In this document: positions 21,666 through 33,554 of the stretch, in pieces | How the letters are laid out: each line of letters starts with the position of its first letter | Numbering within the stretch: the stretch's first letter is position 1 | Origin: Gerris lacustris | Lineage: Eukaryota; Arthropoda; Insecta; Hemiptera; Gerridae | Assembly (NCBI GenBank): GCA_951217055.1 | Contig: OX578279.1 | Span: 75,496,131 to 75,560,130, forward strand | Direction of reading: 5' to 3' | Length of the DNA: 64,000 nucleotides | Made by a program: the position numbers and the translations under genes | The notes under the pieces: model-generated | What the model was told of the DNA's origin: nothing | What the model saw: the letters and a program-made list of their open reading frames with translations, nothing else | Database searches by the model: none

Positions 21666-22786
21666 TAAGACATGAAAATGTCAAAAAATAAAGGGTTATT
21701 ATTATTGTATATTTCTATGTTTAAATTCTCTAAAATGGCACTTAGTTCTATAATTATTAATGAAGCCAACACTGAAAAATTGTAAACTAATTTATTATTA
21801 AAACATTTGCTGGTACTTATGTATAAATTTTCTTATGAATGTTATTCAAAATCTACCCATCTAATCCACTTAAGTAATTTTAACTTTCAAGTCCTATATT
21901 ATTAGGGCCAATTAGAGATAAAGGTGGCACGTAATTTCTGAGAAACTGGTAGAGGTACTAGCTAATACATAAATCACAGCAATGTGTAAGAGGTATTACT
22001 AAATTGTAAATAAAGTATGTATAAGATCAAAGGAAGGAATATTAAAGATGTATTAGGTGTTATCCTATGGAAATAATTGGATGTGAGTGGTCATCTAGGC
22101 CAAATAATTAAATGGTGAGGTAATATTCCTAATATTAATTAATAACATTCCCCAGTACATTATTTGAAATTCTGCAGTATGATTTCATAAATGGAAAAAA
22201 ATAGATCCTACCTACACTAGAATGGCAATAGTTCCATAGTATGTTAGAACATATTTTAGATATTGCGGGACTACTGTAATTGTTCTTTATCTAATTTTAA
22301 ACTAGTTTAAATCTTCTTAAATTGAATTTATTCAATGCTATTATTAAATTGTTGATAATTATCATCGTTCTATTAATATTTCATTGATCTTTGATTTATA
22401 TTTAATTTAATTTCATTATCAATAAAATGCAGTCTTTTTTTACAATGTGGAATTTACACACGGAAAAAAAATGTCTTTACCAGTGTAAAACTATTAATGA
22501 AAACGGATTGGGCTAGACTTTTCGGAGTAATTTTATTGCGTTTGGTCGATAAAAAAGCATATAAAGGCGTTTGGTTTACATCATTATAATAAATGATTCA
22601 TAAGTTTCAGCTAAAACAAACTTCTAAATGGGCACCATGTTGATATGTGTTGAACCCTTTCTGTCTGCCAAATGCATATACTTGGCCAATTTAGTTTATT
22701 ATAAATCATTTTGTTTAGGGTGAGCAATTTTGACTATTCTAATATTTTATTGTTTAATAATAATAACCTCTTATTTATTACATTTA
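21666..22786. other. Intron sequence, no feature seen
   Basis: AT-rich, without recognised repeats or coding. Confidence 0.45.
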
Positions 22787-23030
22787 GGCTGCTACCTGAC
22801 TTGTCGGTACGGTATCGTTAAGCTAGTATGCCGATGCAGTAAGATTCTTTACTGAGCGCCTATATGTTTTACCGATTCGGTACAGATTCTTTACTGCGCG
22901 GTAATGAATCAGTATACCGAGAGTCGATAAGATTTTCTTACTGACTCTCGGTATACTGATTCCTTACCGCGCGGTAAAGAATCTGTACTGAATCGGCATA
23001 CTAGCTTACCGATACCGTACCGGAGCGGCC
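22787..23030. mobile_element. Harbinger-like MITE (TTA target)
   Basis: TTA at 22784-22786 and at 23031-23033 flank GGCTGC...GCGGCC ends. The inner arms are strongly paired (TCAGTATACCGAGAGTC against GACTCTCGGTATACTGA, and GTATCGTTAAGCTAGTATGC against its inverse). Non-coding. Confidence 0.7.
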
Positions 23031-23144
23031 TTACATTGAAGAAGACATCTTTTTTCCTCTGTTGCAAAAATGCTTATTGTTCTTCTAATGCGTTAATTTG
23101 TGTGTTTTATTTGTGCTTATCTGTTTACAATATACATATATATA

Positions 23145-23342
23145 CAGTGCTTGATATGTGACGGTATGCTCCGGTACCTCTGACAGAAGATTGTTGGTGC
23201 ACATGGGAGTTTTATTTTTTACCAAGTGACTTTTAAAATGCTCAGAAAAGGGTTAAAATAACGTTTTAAAAAGTAAAAATTTCAAAACTTTTGGACCACA
23301 AGATCACAGTACATAATATCTTTTTTTACATATCAAGCACTG
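23145..23342. mobile_element. 198-bp TA-flanked MITE
   Basis: Perfect inverted ends CAGTGCTTGATATGT/ACATATCAAGCACTG, flanked by TA on both sides (23143-23144, 23343-23344). Non-coding. Confidence 0.85.
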
Positions 23343-23344
23343 TA

Positions 23345-24311
23345 CATATATTATAATATACATATGTATCAGTATTAAAAATAATTAAACATTAATGTCA
23401 GAGTGGACAGTACCTTTTAAAGTACTGTTGCAATGAATTGTGGAACTATTTGATATTAATAATAGTAATTAAGAATGATATTTGTCTGCATATTAAATTT
23501 ATTTTTATTTCATTATTTAAATTTAATTTACTACTACAAGTAAGAGTGGGTTAAAACAGACATTATTCAAAAACCTAAAGCAGTGAAATTAACTATTACT
23601 TTTCATTAATTAAGCGATTCTAATTGAAAGCGAATGAATCTGTGATTGAATCTCTTACGTTTTTTTATTAGGGGAGTAACATTGTAAAGAATAACATTCT
23701 GTACACCTTCTTTAGATTGTTTCTCCTCTCTGTTTTCTTTATTAGGGGAGTAAAAATCTAAAGAAGTGTCTAATTTACTAGGAATGCAGTGAAATAAGCT
23801 TGAGTTTCTTAACTGATCGAATAATTTTTGCTTCTCGATTTGTCAATCTTTATTTATCTTTCTTAATTTGGATTTACACCCTTCTAAATCTTAGATAAAT
23901 ACCTAATATCTTTAAATTTACCAGCTAACACACTCCTTAAGTAAATTTATTTGAGCTAATACTATTTATGTTCCCTGTTATGGGGGTAAGAGAGGTGGAA
24001 TTCAAGACCCTCTTGTAAAAGTATATTAAAGTTGTGCATTTTTTGTCTTTACTGAAAATTGGGAAGTATTGAACCATCTGTCTTTTCTCATCCCCCATCC
24101 TAAAGAGTTATTTATAAGACAGACAACCCTTGTCATTTAAAAAAAAAAAAAAAAAAAAATTAGATTCCCTTAGTGCATTCCACATTCTGAATTTTTCCAG
24201 AATAAAACCCACACGTGTTCAGTTATTCTTTCTGAGACTTTCAAAAATTTAAAATATTCAAAACCTTGTTAGCTTTATTTTTTATTTTGTTTGCATATCA
24301 TCTAACTTATA
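23345..24311. other. Intron with a small inverted repeat
   Basis: TTAGGGGAGTAACATT-type sequence at 23671-23690 recurs at 23741-23760, and GATTGTTTCTCC at about 23716 faces it. The same GGGGAGTAACAATC motif ends another element at 45169-45926. An A run lies at 24141-24159. No gene. Confidence 0.45.
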
Positions 24312-25352
24312 CAGGGTGGTCCAAAAGTCTCCCCCCCCCCTCTTAACTTTTGAACGGTTTGAGATAAATTAATGAAACTTGGGGGATCTCTACCATGCAA
24401 AGGGAAGTTTGTTTTCATGCAATCACCCACTAGGGGCAACCACCCACTTTGCCCCCAGGCCACCCAACTTCAAAATTTCAAATTGGAGTGTATATTTTTG
24501 ATAGTAGATTTGGATTCTACGGTGAAAAATAATAAACTTTTACTTGAAACTATTTTTTCTATCTCCAATATTTTGCCTCCTGTAGAGGGGCAAAGATAGC
24601 AAAATATCCCTACCGAAATAGTAAGATAATAACACTTAGATCGTTATAAATTCTAAACTGTTTGAAATAAAGTAATGAAACTTGGGGGATCTGTACCATG
24701 TAAAGGGAAGTGCGTAATCATCCACTCGCGTACTAGGGGCAACCACCATTTTGCCCCCAGGCGCTGAAATCTACCCTTTTTATAGCTTTGCCCCCGTATG
24801 GGGGGCAAAATATTGGAGATAGAAAAAAACGTTTGAAGTAAAAAAAATTATTTTTTGCCGTAGAATCTAAATCTGCTATCAAAAATATACATTCCAGGTT
24901 AAAATATTGATGTTAGGTGGTCTGGGGGCAAAATGGGAGGTTGCCCCTACTGCACGATTGCATAAAAACAAACTTCCCTTTACATGGTACGGATCCCTTA
25001 AGTTTCATTAATTTATCTCTAACCGTTAAGATTTTACAACGTATGATAGTAAGGGTTATTTTGCTATCTTTGCCCCCCTATAGGGGGCAAAATATTGGAA
25101 ATAGAAAAAAAAGTTACAAGTAAAAGTTTATTACTTTTCACTGTAGAATCCAAATATGCTATCAAAAATATACACTCCAATTTGAAATTTTGAAGTTGGG
25201 TGGCCTGGGGGCAAAGTGGGTGGTTGCCCCTAGTGGGTGATTGCATGAAAACAAACTTCCCTTTGCATGGTAGAGATCCCCCAAGTTTCATTAATTTATC
25301 TCAAACCGTTCAAAATTTAAGAGGGGGGGGGGGAGACTTTTGGACCACTCTG
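24312..25352. mobile_element. Foldback element family E
   Basis: Ends CAGGGTGGTCCAAAAGTCTC and the inverse GAGACTTTTGGACCACTCTG, flanked by TA. It holds four homologous segments (about 24360-24600 and 24660-24800 forward, 24790-25010 and 25070-25310 inverted), each with TTTCATTAATTT, GGGGATC and TTGCCCC blocks. The element is a duplicated palindrome. Mirrored short frames are artefacts. Confidence 0.85.
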
Positions 25353-25416
25353 TATTATAGCAATCCAAAGCTAGAAATTAAAATAATTATAAATGAAGAA
25401 GTGAGAAATACAAATA

Positions 25417-25844
25417 GACTGCCAATTAGTGTGGCACATAGCTTCCTCGCATCCTATCATATACTATAACACTTATTGTTATATTACTTTATTGTAATAT
25501 TGTTTATTTGAAAAAACGATTAATAGTTTTAGCGATCTTTTACACTTCATAGCGGTGTCGCTGTTGGTTTTACTAAAAAATTGTATTTGAAAAAAATGTT
25601 TTTCTCATTGAATAGATGAAGTTAGATTTTTTCCCCGACCTAAAATTCCAATTTTAAATTTAAAGTTCACGTTTACGAGAGCATTGCTCGTGAACGCTTG
25701 GACGGATAACGTTGTCCAACGAACTCGTCCTGAGCATTGCTAAAATGAACATGTCTACCAAATTTCATCAAAATCGGTCGACATTTACTCAAGTTATCGT
25801 CGCACGTTTCATAATTCGCGGACACACAGACCGACAGACAGACC

Positions 25845-25880
<36 letters not shown>

Positions 25881-26703
25881 CGAGACCAAAAATGTTCCCT
25901 GATGTCTGAAACGGATTTCTGTCTTGGAATTTTTGAAATCGGAGGCATAAAAGTTTTTCGTTCTCAAAAGTGAACACAATGCTTCCGTTACCTTCGGTAA
26001 GCTCGGAAGCAAAATAAAAATGGGATACAGATCCCTGAGTACCTAACTTCAGAAATAATATTGCTTCTGTGAATTTCTCCACTCTAACACTGGGGTGCAC
26101 ACATGGAGGAATCCTTCAGCGGGATGTATTTTTATTTTGCTTCCGAGCTTACCCAAGGTAACAGTAGATATGTGATGGTTCTGAAGAACAGAAATATTTT
26201 ATGTTTCCGTTTTCAAAAATTCCAAGACAGAAATCCGTTTCAGACCTCAGGTAACATTTTTAGTTACGTGTCTGTCTGTTGGTCTATCGGTTTACACGTC
26301 CAATTTTAATTAAATTTGGATGGTTGGTCATAATTAGCCCATTGTTGGTCCCATATAAGTTTCAACCCTATGCACCCATTTTTTTCTCTTCCACATTCGC
26401 ACAAACATACATTCATTTAAACCTATATCTTATTTAAAAGTACCCGTCTGATTTTTATGAAATTTTGATGGTTCGTCGAAAGTAGCCAGGAGATAGCCCC
26501 AGATTAATTTCAACCGTCTGCGCTCTTTAAACTTTGCTAAAATTGGAACTTTAATACTTGTAAAAAAATCAAAAGAATTTTGACAGATTTAAAAGACGAG
26601 GGAAAAATGAAATAAATTAGACAACATTGGCTTGTAAAAGCATAACATCAATAAAGTTCTTGATAGGATGCAAGGAAGCTATGTGCCACACTAATTGACA
26701 GTC
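25417..26703. mobile_element. Dispersed repeat A, full-length copy
   Basis: Inverted ends GACTGCCAATTAGTGTGGCA and TGCCACACTAATTGACAGTC, flanked by TA (25415-25416, 26704-26705). The left half (to about 26014) and right half (from about 26135) are themselves inverted copies (ending CGGAAGCAAAAT and starting ATTTTGCTTCCG). The whole is a TA-target foldback element with an unrelated centre of about 120 bp. A GACAGACAGAC run at 25830-25880 gives false frames. This copy defines the family ends used for the others. Confidence 0.85.
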
Positions 26704-26705
26704 TA

Positions 26706-27228
26706 TTTCTATTTCCTTTATTCTTTTAATAAAAATGATAATGATCTAATAAATAAAAAATCAAACAATATTATTTTCAACTCTTGCTTTTAATAAGAAT
26801 AATTATTAATTAAATTCACTAAGGTGCCCACTTTCCACTCTCTCATTATGTCTATTTTTTGTCTATCTCATTTATTTTATCTATGACTAATTATTAAAGT
26901 TTAATATTTTATTTTTATTTTAAACTTTATTGTGCTGATCATAAAACACTATGTTGTATTGCATTTTGAAGCCTAATTTTTTAATGTAATTTTTATTGAT
27001 TTATGTGACATGTTTTTTTTAAGAGGATTATTAAGTGGTGCATTTAGGATCTCTTCTCTTCTTTTTGTAAAATTTTAATTTAAAAAAAAAATATTTTAGG
27101 ATTTGAATTGAATAAGAGGAAAATATCTCGCTTATAGAACCCAGCACATTATCCTCATATGGGTTAACAAAATGCATAGTTTCGACCGAAATTTTGTCAT
27201 AGTTCCACATATTTAATTAAATAAATAA
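26706..27228. other. Intron sequence, no feature seen
   Basis: AT-rich. No repeat or coding signal before the satellite. Confidence 0.45.
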
Positions 27229-27915
27229 AACACTATTTCAATAAATTTTGTTTATTTGTCTAAATCACAATTATTGCTACACTTTAATCCATATTGGTTT
27301 ACTACTACCATTTTGTTTAAATATGTAACAATAATTTTGAATTAAAAAAATAAACAATAGTTATCTAAATAGTGTTTTATTCATCTAATTTAACATATCG
27401 GTTTACTATTAACATTTGTTTAAAAGAGTAACAATAATTTTGAATTAAACAAATAAACAAAAGTTATCTAAATAGTGTTTTATTCATCTAATTTAACATA
27501 TCGGTTTACTATTAACATTTGTTTAAAAGAGTAACAATAATTTTGAATTAAACAAATAAACAAAAGTTATCTAAATAGTGTTTTATTCGTCTAATTTAAC
27601 ATATTGGTTTACTATTAACATTTGTTTAAAAGATTAACAATAATTTTGAATTAGACAAATAAACAAAAGTTATCTAAATAGTGTTTTATTCATCTAATTT
27701 AACATATCGGTTTACTATTAACATTTGTTTAAAAGAGTAACAATAATTTTGAATTAGACAAATAAACAAAAGTTATCTAAATAGTGTTTTATTCATCTAA
27801 TTTAACATATCGGTTTACTATTAACATTTGTTTAAAAGAGTAACAATAATTTTGAATTAAACAAATAAACAAAAGTTATCTAAATAGTGTTTTATTCGTC
27901 TAATTTAACATATGG
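27229..27915 (+). repeat. 103-bp tandem satellite in babo intron
   Basis: The landmark AGTGTTTTATT recurs at 27371, 27474, 27577, 27680, 27783 and 27886, an exact 103-bp period, with units almost identical. A diverged unit precedes (27285-27370). Before it, an inverted partial unit (AAAACACTATTTCAATAAAT, 27237-27275) faces the array. Confidence 0.9.
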
Positions 27916-28380
27916 GTTAACTTATCCATAATAATTCATTGAATCATTTAAACTACAAAAACTGTTTAGTATTTTTTTTATGTTAAATTATTTACTTAAG
28001 TTGCCTCAATCAAAGTATGATTCATTCATTCAGATACTATTTGATTTGAAATTTAATTTTAATTTTACTCATTTAAAGCACCAAATTTATTTGTATCTTT
28101 TATGATCTAGCATCCTTAATAATTCTTTATTTTATTATTTTAAAGATGAGACTCGACACCAAACTGTGGTTTTTGTGTAATTAAGATCTGAATAAAAAGA
28201 TTGCATTAACTAGATAAAAATAAAAGTTAATTATAATTGTAGAAATTTATTGACTATTTATTTTAATAAATCTTTTTTTTATAACACTATTTGTCCTTTA
28301 AAATGGTAGATTTTACTTTACATCAAAATAAGGTTTAGTTTTTCTTTTTTGGTGTGTTGTCTGTGACTAAGGATAAATCT

Positions 28381-29240
28381 AAATTTTCGACCCCGCCAGA
28401 CCTCCGGATCATTATGAAATACTAAGAACCGCTAAATTTTCAAAGTTTTTTCAGGTTTTCGTCAATTTTTACTCCCAAGAACCCATGTTATGGTAAAAGT
28501 GACTAATATTTTTCAATGAAGACTAAATTTGAACAAAATGAGACCAAAATGGTTTCTACAAATCCAATAATTTTCAAGGTACAGCTGTTCAAAGTTTTGA
28601 AAAATTTCCAGAATAAGCCAATTTAAGGTTGTTTTTTTTTTTTTTTTCAGTTTTGACTGCTTTTGTACTCTAAAGAACCTATTTTTCGACAAAAATAGCC
28701 GTTTAAATTTGACTAGATAAGTATGCAAATTTTAGTAGAAGGGTTGGTAAAGTTTTGCTGTTTTTATATATTTATTGTATTTTACAGAAAAACAGGATTG
28801 ACACAATTACTGTATTATTTCATAATATATTATTGTACTTCCTTACCTAGTCAAATTTGAACTGCTGTATCTCGGCAAGTCTAGACCAATTTGGTCTTAC
28901 TTTGTTGCAAATTTAGTTTAATGTAGTTATTTTTGTTGAAAAATAGGTTCTTCAGTGTCAAAAGCAGTGAAAACTGAAAAAATACCTCTTAAATTGGCTT
29001 ATTTTGGAAAATTTTCGAAACTTTGAACAGCTGTATACCTTGAAAAGTATTGGATTTGTAGAAACCATTTTGGTCTTATTTTGATAAAAATTTAGTCTTC
29101 TTTGAAAGAGAATATAGTCACTTTTACCGTAACATGGACTCTTAAGGGTAAAAATTGAGGAAAACCTGAAAAACTTAGAAAAATTAGCGGTTCTTATGTT
29201 TAACAATGATCCAGAGATCTGCCGAGGTCAAAAACTAATT
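28381..29240. mobile_element. Foldback element family F
   Basis: The arms at 28381-28680 and 28935-29240 are inverted copies sharing AAATGGTTTCTACAAATCCA, AGAACCGCTAAATTTT and TTTCGACCCCGCC-like blocks. The centre near 28.8 kb is unrelated. No terminal target duplication was identified. Short mirrored frames are artefacts. It ends about 300 bp before the shared transmembrane exon. Confidence 0.7.
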
Positions 29241-29536
29241 GGAATATCATTTGCCATTAGTCATATACAATATACCAAAAAATCAAAACTACCTTAGTTG
29301 ATACGAGGTAACCTCCTATTTTCACAATTTTACTGGACTATATAATTGAAATAGTGGAATATTCAAGTAATTATTTATAAAATAAAACTTCAACTAAAAT
29401 TTTTAGTGACCATTTATGACCATAGTGAATAGAGGTGGTTATAAAAGGCCTATTGTGATCACAGTGACTTATCAGTCAGGTAGTGAGTCTTGTCTTTGTC
29501 TTGTCCAATGTCTGATTATGACCTTTGTGATAGCAG

Positions 29537-29773
29537 AGAAGATAGATAGATGGGAGGGGGGTGGTTTCTGGCACTACGTTATGATGGTGGCAGTACCCAG
29601 CTGCTGCCTGGTTATGTTAGTCGGAGGATTTTGTTTCTACCAAGCTCACTTCAGATCGACCAGTCCACGGATGACGAGACTGCCAAAATCGGTTGATTCT
29701 CCTGAACAGCCTATTCTGGGCGGAGTTACGCTTAGGGATATGATCGATATGACCACTTCTGGCTCAGGATCAG
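29537..29773 (+). CDS. babo: babo shared transmembrane and GS-box exon
   Basis: Starts AG after acceptor GTGATAGCAG; with the phase 1 G of any variant exon this makes Glu, then KIDRWEGGGF. A hydrophobic span of about 22 residues (about 29575-29640, HYVMMVAVPSCCLVMLVG) is the single membrane helix, followed by the positive stop FYQAHFR. The cytoplasmic part includes GGVTLRDMIDM and the TTSGSGSG stretch of the GS box, which type II receptors phosphorylate to activate the kinase. The exon ends in phase 1 inside the GS box at donor CAG|GTAACA. An in-frame upstream ATG with no stop is intron readthrough and not a start. Confidence 0.92.
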
Positions 29774-29861
29774 GTAACATATTAGTTAATTCATTTTTTT
29801 TTGTAAACATTTGATGTCTAGTTCATAGAATTGAGTTAGTATAAATCTGAAAGCAGTGTGT

Positions 29862-30160
29862 AATCAACATGGCCGTGTGGATTAAATTACCACATCTGCT
29901 CTGCGGGACGAGGTTGCGGGTTCAATCCCTTGCTGTAATGCTCTGATTCACATGATCACACCATACTCGCTTCGGCGGTCGACTATACAGAGGTATGATG
30001 TGTAATGTGGCTGGAACGCTCTATCATGGGACTAGTAAAAAGGGCCATGACCTAATTGGTAGGTTTGAACAAGTGGTTCACCCTACCTGTCTAGTACTAT
30101 TTCTAGGACCTTACTACTACTACTACTACTACTACTAGTAGTAGTATCTTACAATTTCAT
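29862..30160 (+). repeat. tRNA-derived SINE family 2, copy 1
   Basis: A-box-like TGGCCGTGTGG (29870-29880) and B box GGTTCAATCCC (29919-29929) are spaced as in a tRNA promoter. The body (TGATCACACCATACTCG, GGTTTGAACAAGTGGTTCA) recurs at 38309-38469 plus 39707-39790. The tail is a TAC trinucleotide run that turns into GTA repeats (30113-30146). Confidence 0.7.
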
Positions 30161-30296
30161 GCAGAAAAATAATGGCACTTATAAGGGTTGTGTCTGTTAA
30201 GTTGATAATAATTATGTGCATGCTTATAAACCATTCCTGGTGATTAGGCTAATGGCAGTTATTACTCCCAGTAGCTTAACTAGGAGATTGTGATAA

Positions 30297-30360
30297 GGCT
30301 AGGCGCACACTGGGGGCAAAACAGTGTGCAGACTGTTTTGCCCCCAGTGTGCGCCTAGCC
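30297..30360. mobile_element. 64-bp micro-MITE, almost entirely terminal repeats
   Basis: A perfect 28-bp inverted repeat, GGCTAGGCGCACACTGGGGG plus CAAAACAG, with an 8-nt loop, flanked by TAA on both sides (30294-30296, 30361-30363). The same termini bound the 525-bp element at 54647-55171. The 3-bp TAA duplication suggests PIF/Harbinger. Confidence 0.85.
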
Positions 30361-30363
30361 TAA

Positions 30364-30975
30364 GGCTCTCAATACATTTAGTCTAAGCCACCAAAAATAA
30401 ACATATAAACCTATTTTACACATGTTTTTCATTTTCTCATATCCTATGTTGAGAGAAATTATTATGATGGAGTAAAAATAAGATTTTTTTATGGATCCAC
30501 GTTTTTAAGTTACCTTAAGTCCATGAAATGGATGATTTAAAAAAATTAAATGTTTATGCAGCTGCTTGGAGCCTTGTCTACTGATTTTATTTTAATAATA
30601 AAATAAAATAAAAATGAAATGTTCATAACATCATACCTTGAATAAAATTATAAATTACATTCAGCTATTAATTTGGGAGTGGTTCTCTCTAAACTCATAA
30701 CAATCATAAAAAAAGAAAACTTAAAACATCCATACGATTGTTAACATAGTTAGTTTATCAAGCTGGCGGCCATTTTGAAGTATATTTTAGCTATAACTTT
30801 TGAACAATTTATTATAATGCCATGAAACAAACTTAATTTATTAACTGCAAACTTAGTTTTATTTACCTTGATAAAGCATTTGACTTTTTAAATTAATTTT
30901 TTAATGGAGAACTACCACTTTAATTTGTTTAGAACGATATCGTTTGTTAATATTTTGTTTTAATTTGTTGTTTAG
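30364..30975. other. babo intron sequence, no feature seen
   Basis: AT-rich. It ends in acceptor TTTGTTGTTTAG. Confidence 0.5.
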
Positions 30976-31206
30976 GTCTACCACTTTTGGTTCAAAGAAG
31001 TATTGCACGTCAGATCCAATTGGTCGAGACAATAGGTAAAGGAAGGTTTGGTGAGGTGTGGAGGGGTAGATGGAGAGGAGAGAATGTAGCTGTTAAGATC
31101 TTCTCATCTCGAGAGGAAAGGTCCTGGTTCAGAGAAGCTGAAATATACCAGACTGTCATGCTTCGACATGATAACATACTTGGTTTTATAGCTGCCGATA
31201 ATAAAG
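30976..31206 (+). CDS. babo: babo kinase exon 1 (end of GS box, ATP-binding lobe)
   Basis: Opens GT (completing Gly) then [15 protein letters not shown], the conserved end of the GS domain. The glycine loop [11 protein letters not shown] and the catalytic lysine in VAVKIFSS follow, then [13 protein letters not shown] and [15 protein letters not shown]. It ends in phase 1 within the L45-loop region at donor AAAG|GTATGT. The residues joined across the intron, ADNK-DNGTW, are the signature of the activin/TGF-beta (ALK4/5/7) branch that phosphorylates Smad2/3-type proteins. BMP-branch receptors differ there. Confidence 0.95.
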
Positions 31207-31242
31207 GTATGTTTTCATTGTTTTAAATGAGATGGTATGCTA

Positions 31243-32208
31243 GTGAGATGCTGTCAAAAAAGAAAAAACACAGTGAGAAAATTTATTCCAACATTTTGCT
31301 AAATTTATTACCATCATCAGAGCAACAAACAAATGTCATTCCTTTATAACATGTCGTAGGGTCAACCACAACCTTTTTTTGTATTTTACTACGTTTTTAT
31401 TAGCTTGCTTTCTTGTTTGTTTGTTTGTTTGTCCAGTACAAATCTTGCAATCGATTTTTAACTAACTTTCCGAGTAGCTAAACATTTGAAACTTTTAGAA
31501 TAGCTCAGAACACGATGACATTATTTTAATACTTTTAGCCACCTTTCAGCAGAATCTAATTATTTTTCAGCTAATTTTGCTGTATAGAAAGTTAGTTTGG
31601 AAAAAATCCGCAAGTTATTTTATTGTTTTGACATTACTCATATTTACGATCTTAATTTTGACGGGTTTCAAATTTGTGATTTTTTATTAAGAGGTAAACA
31701 TGGAATGACAGCGAAAAGTAATCAAAGAAATAAATTAATTGACGTGTGACACCCAGGTTTGTTTTCACTTGTGTCCTAGGTATGGGTTTAATTTTTATGC
31801 ATCTTTGCTTCTTTACTTGTACACATTTTTCTTTTTCTTCTCTTACTGTCCCTACACAGGGGCATATCAATGGCACGGTTTAGATTCGGTGTCGGTGAGA
31901 TCCATTGTACAAAGATTTGTCCTTTTGTAGGTTTAAGATCAGCTCTCTAGATGGTTGTCATTATTATGTGAAATAAATAAATTCGGAACTATGTATTTTT
32001 TTTCACTAACATTATATATTAAAATGACAATTATATTATCAACATTACATATGATTCAACAGAAAATTTAAAAATGTAGTATATAAAAAGTTCTTTTTAT
32101 CTTGTAATTATTTATTTTATACTTTATTTATTGCTCTGATGATGCTAATAAATTTAGCAAAATGTTAGCTTAAACTTTCTCACTGTGTTTTATTTTACAG
32201 CATCTCAC
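31243..32208. mobile_element. TA-flanked MITE containing nested repeat G
   Basis: Inverted ends GTGAGATGCTG/CAGCATCTCAC, flanked by TA on both sides. The arms continue as AACACAGTGAGAAA and TAAATTTATTACCATCATC against their inverses. It begins only 36 bp after the kinase exon 1 donor. The interior 31375-32105 is another dispersed repeat. Confidence 0.82.
31375..32105 (+). repeat. Dispersed repeat G, copy 1
   Basis: Shared with 40345-41005 (inverted) and in part with 55995-56280. It starts TTTACTACGTTTTTATTAGC, has a GTTTGTTTGTTTGT run, a subterminal ACTAACTTTCCGAGTAGCTA block facing an inverse AAAGTTAGTTTGGAA, and ends near AGTATATAAAAAGTTC. Non-coding. Confidence 0.7.
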
Positions 32209-32514
32209 TAACACACCCTCACACTATACTTGAACTGTCACGAACCACCTCAATTATTGTTTTTAATGGGGATAAGACTTGTTTATGGCTTACGAGGATT
32301 TTTTCCTCTGTAATTAACCATATGAATTTTAGATGATTTGATTGACGCCTATTCCTTGAATAAACAATATTTAATATCTCAATCTCTGATTTTGCATTAT
32401 CTCATAGTTTAAATTAATTATAAATTTTATATTTCGTTTTATTTTAAGATGCACTAACTAAATGATACTATAAAGCAAAGTTCGACATACATTGAAATGT
32501 TCTAGTTAAAGGGT

Positions 32515-33425
32515 CTTTAGAATTGATGCATGTAGTCAATTCGTCACAGACATGCTGTTACGAAGTAACTAAAAGTAAATAATTATCTTTTTTTGAATAA
32601 ACGGTTTTATTCTTCTTTCAATTATTTTAACACATTTTCTTCAAGATAATATTAAAACTGTACATTTTTCTTGTCAACTCAATACTTTATAAATTTTTGA
32701 CTTTTTTTTCCAAAACAAGTACTCCACTTGAACAAGTGGTTAAATTTCCCTAAATCCATAAATTTCCCAACATACTCCCACCTGAGTTGAGGGTCTCAAC
32801 TCACTGGGGTGAATACCTGTCTGGAGGCCGGACAAATTAAATTATGGATAATAATTATTTAAATTTCAATGCTAAAATTAAATGGGAGAATCAGCTGGAA
32901 GCTGAGCCGTGTATTGAATGGTGTTGACAACTGATGTATTTAAATATGGATTAGTTAATATACATTTAGAAATTATGTTTCCACTTTTAACTTGTTTGTT
33001 TCTTCTACTGATGAATCACTATGGCAACCGTTGTGGAGGTTACATGACATGTGTGAAGATGACATTATAGATTTCGACATTAAACAAAAGTTAGTAAATG
33101 AAATGTGTATTAGCACCAAGCTTATTTACTTGTGCTTTATCTAGGGCAACACTTGAGGGAATCATGAGAGTTCATGATTCCCTTATTTTTCATTACTCCC
33201 TGTTTAACCCGACTGGGTGCAATGAGTAACTTCCCTCCCTGTAAACTAGGGAGGAAAGTTTACTTTTTCTCCCCGCTGGAGGTAAAATATTTTTGTTCTT
33301 TAGAACGATCACATATCTTCCGTTACCTTCCTACCACTAACCGTTACCACTACCTCTATTTGTCATATTTCAGCGCATGTCTGTGACGAATTGACTATAT
33401 GCATCAATGCTAAAGCCCCTTTAAC
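32515..33425. mobile_element. TA-flanked MITE, 911 bp
   Basis: Ends GTTAAAGGGTCTTTAGAATT and the inverse AAAGCCCCTTTAAC, flanked by TA. The arms pair through GCATGTAGTCAATTCGTCAC. A small perfect hairpin lies inside (AGGGAATCATGA/TCATGATTCCCT, 33154-33184). Confidence 0.8.
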
Positions 33426-33554
33426 TAGTTAACTCCCTCCCCCGTTAACTCCCTCCCGTTAACGTTATGGTTCCCTCGGCTTTGCCTCAGGAACCAACTT
33501 CATCGCTCAGGGTGCAATCACTTACTTTCCTCCCTTGGTGTGTAAATAACTATT

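Noticed and set aside
27229..27915. CRISPR-like regular spacing
   Set aside because: Whole 103-bp units repeat without unique spacers, in eukaryotic intron DNA. It is a satellite.
29416..29536. In-frame upstream ATG extending the transmembrane exon
   Set aside because: Readthrough of intron. Splice phases from all three variant exons require the exon to begin at 29537.
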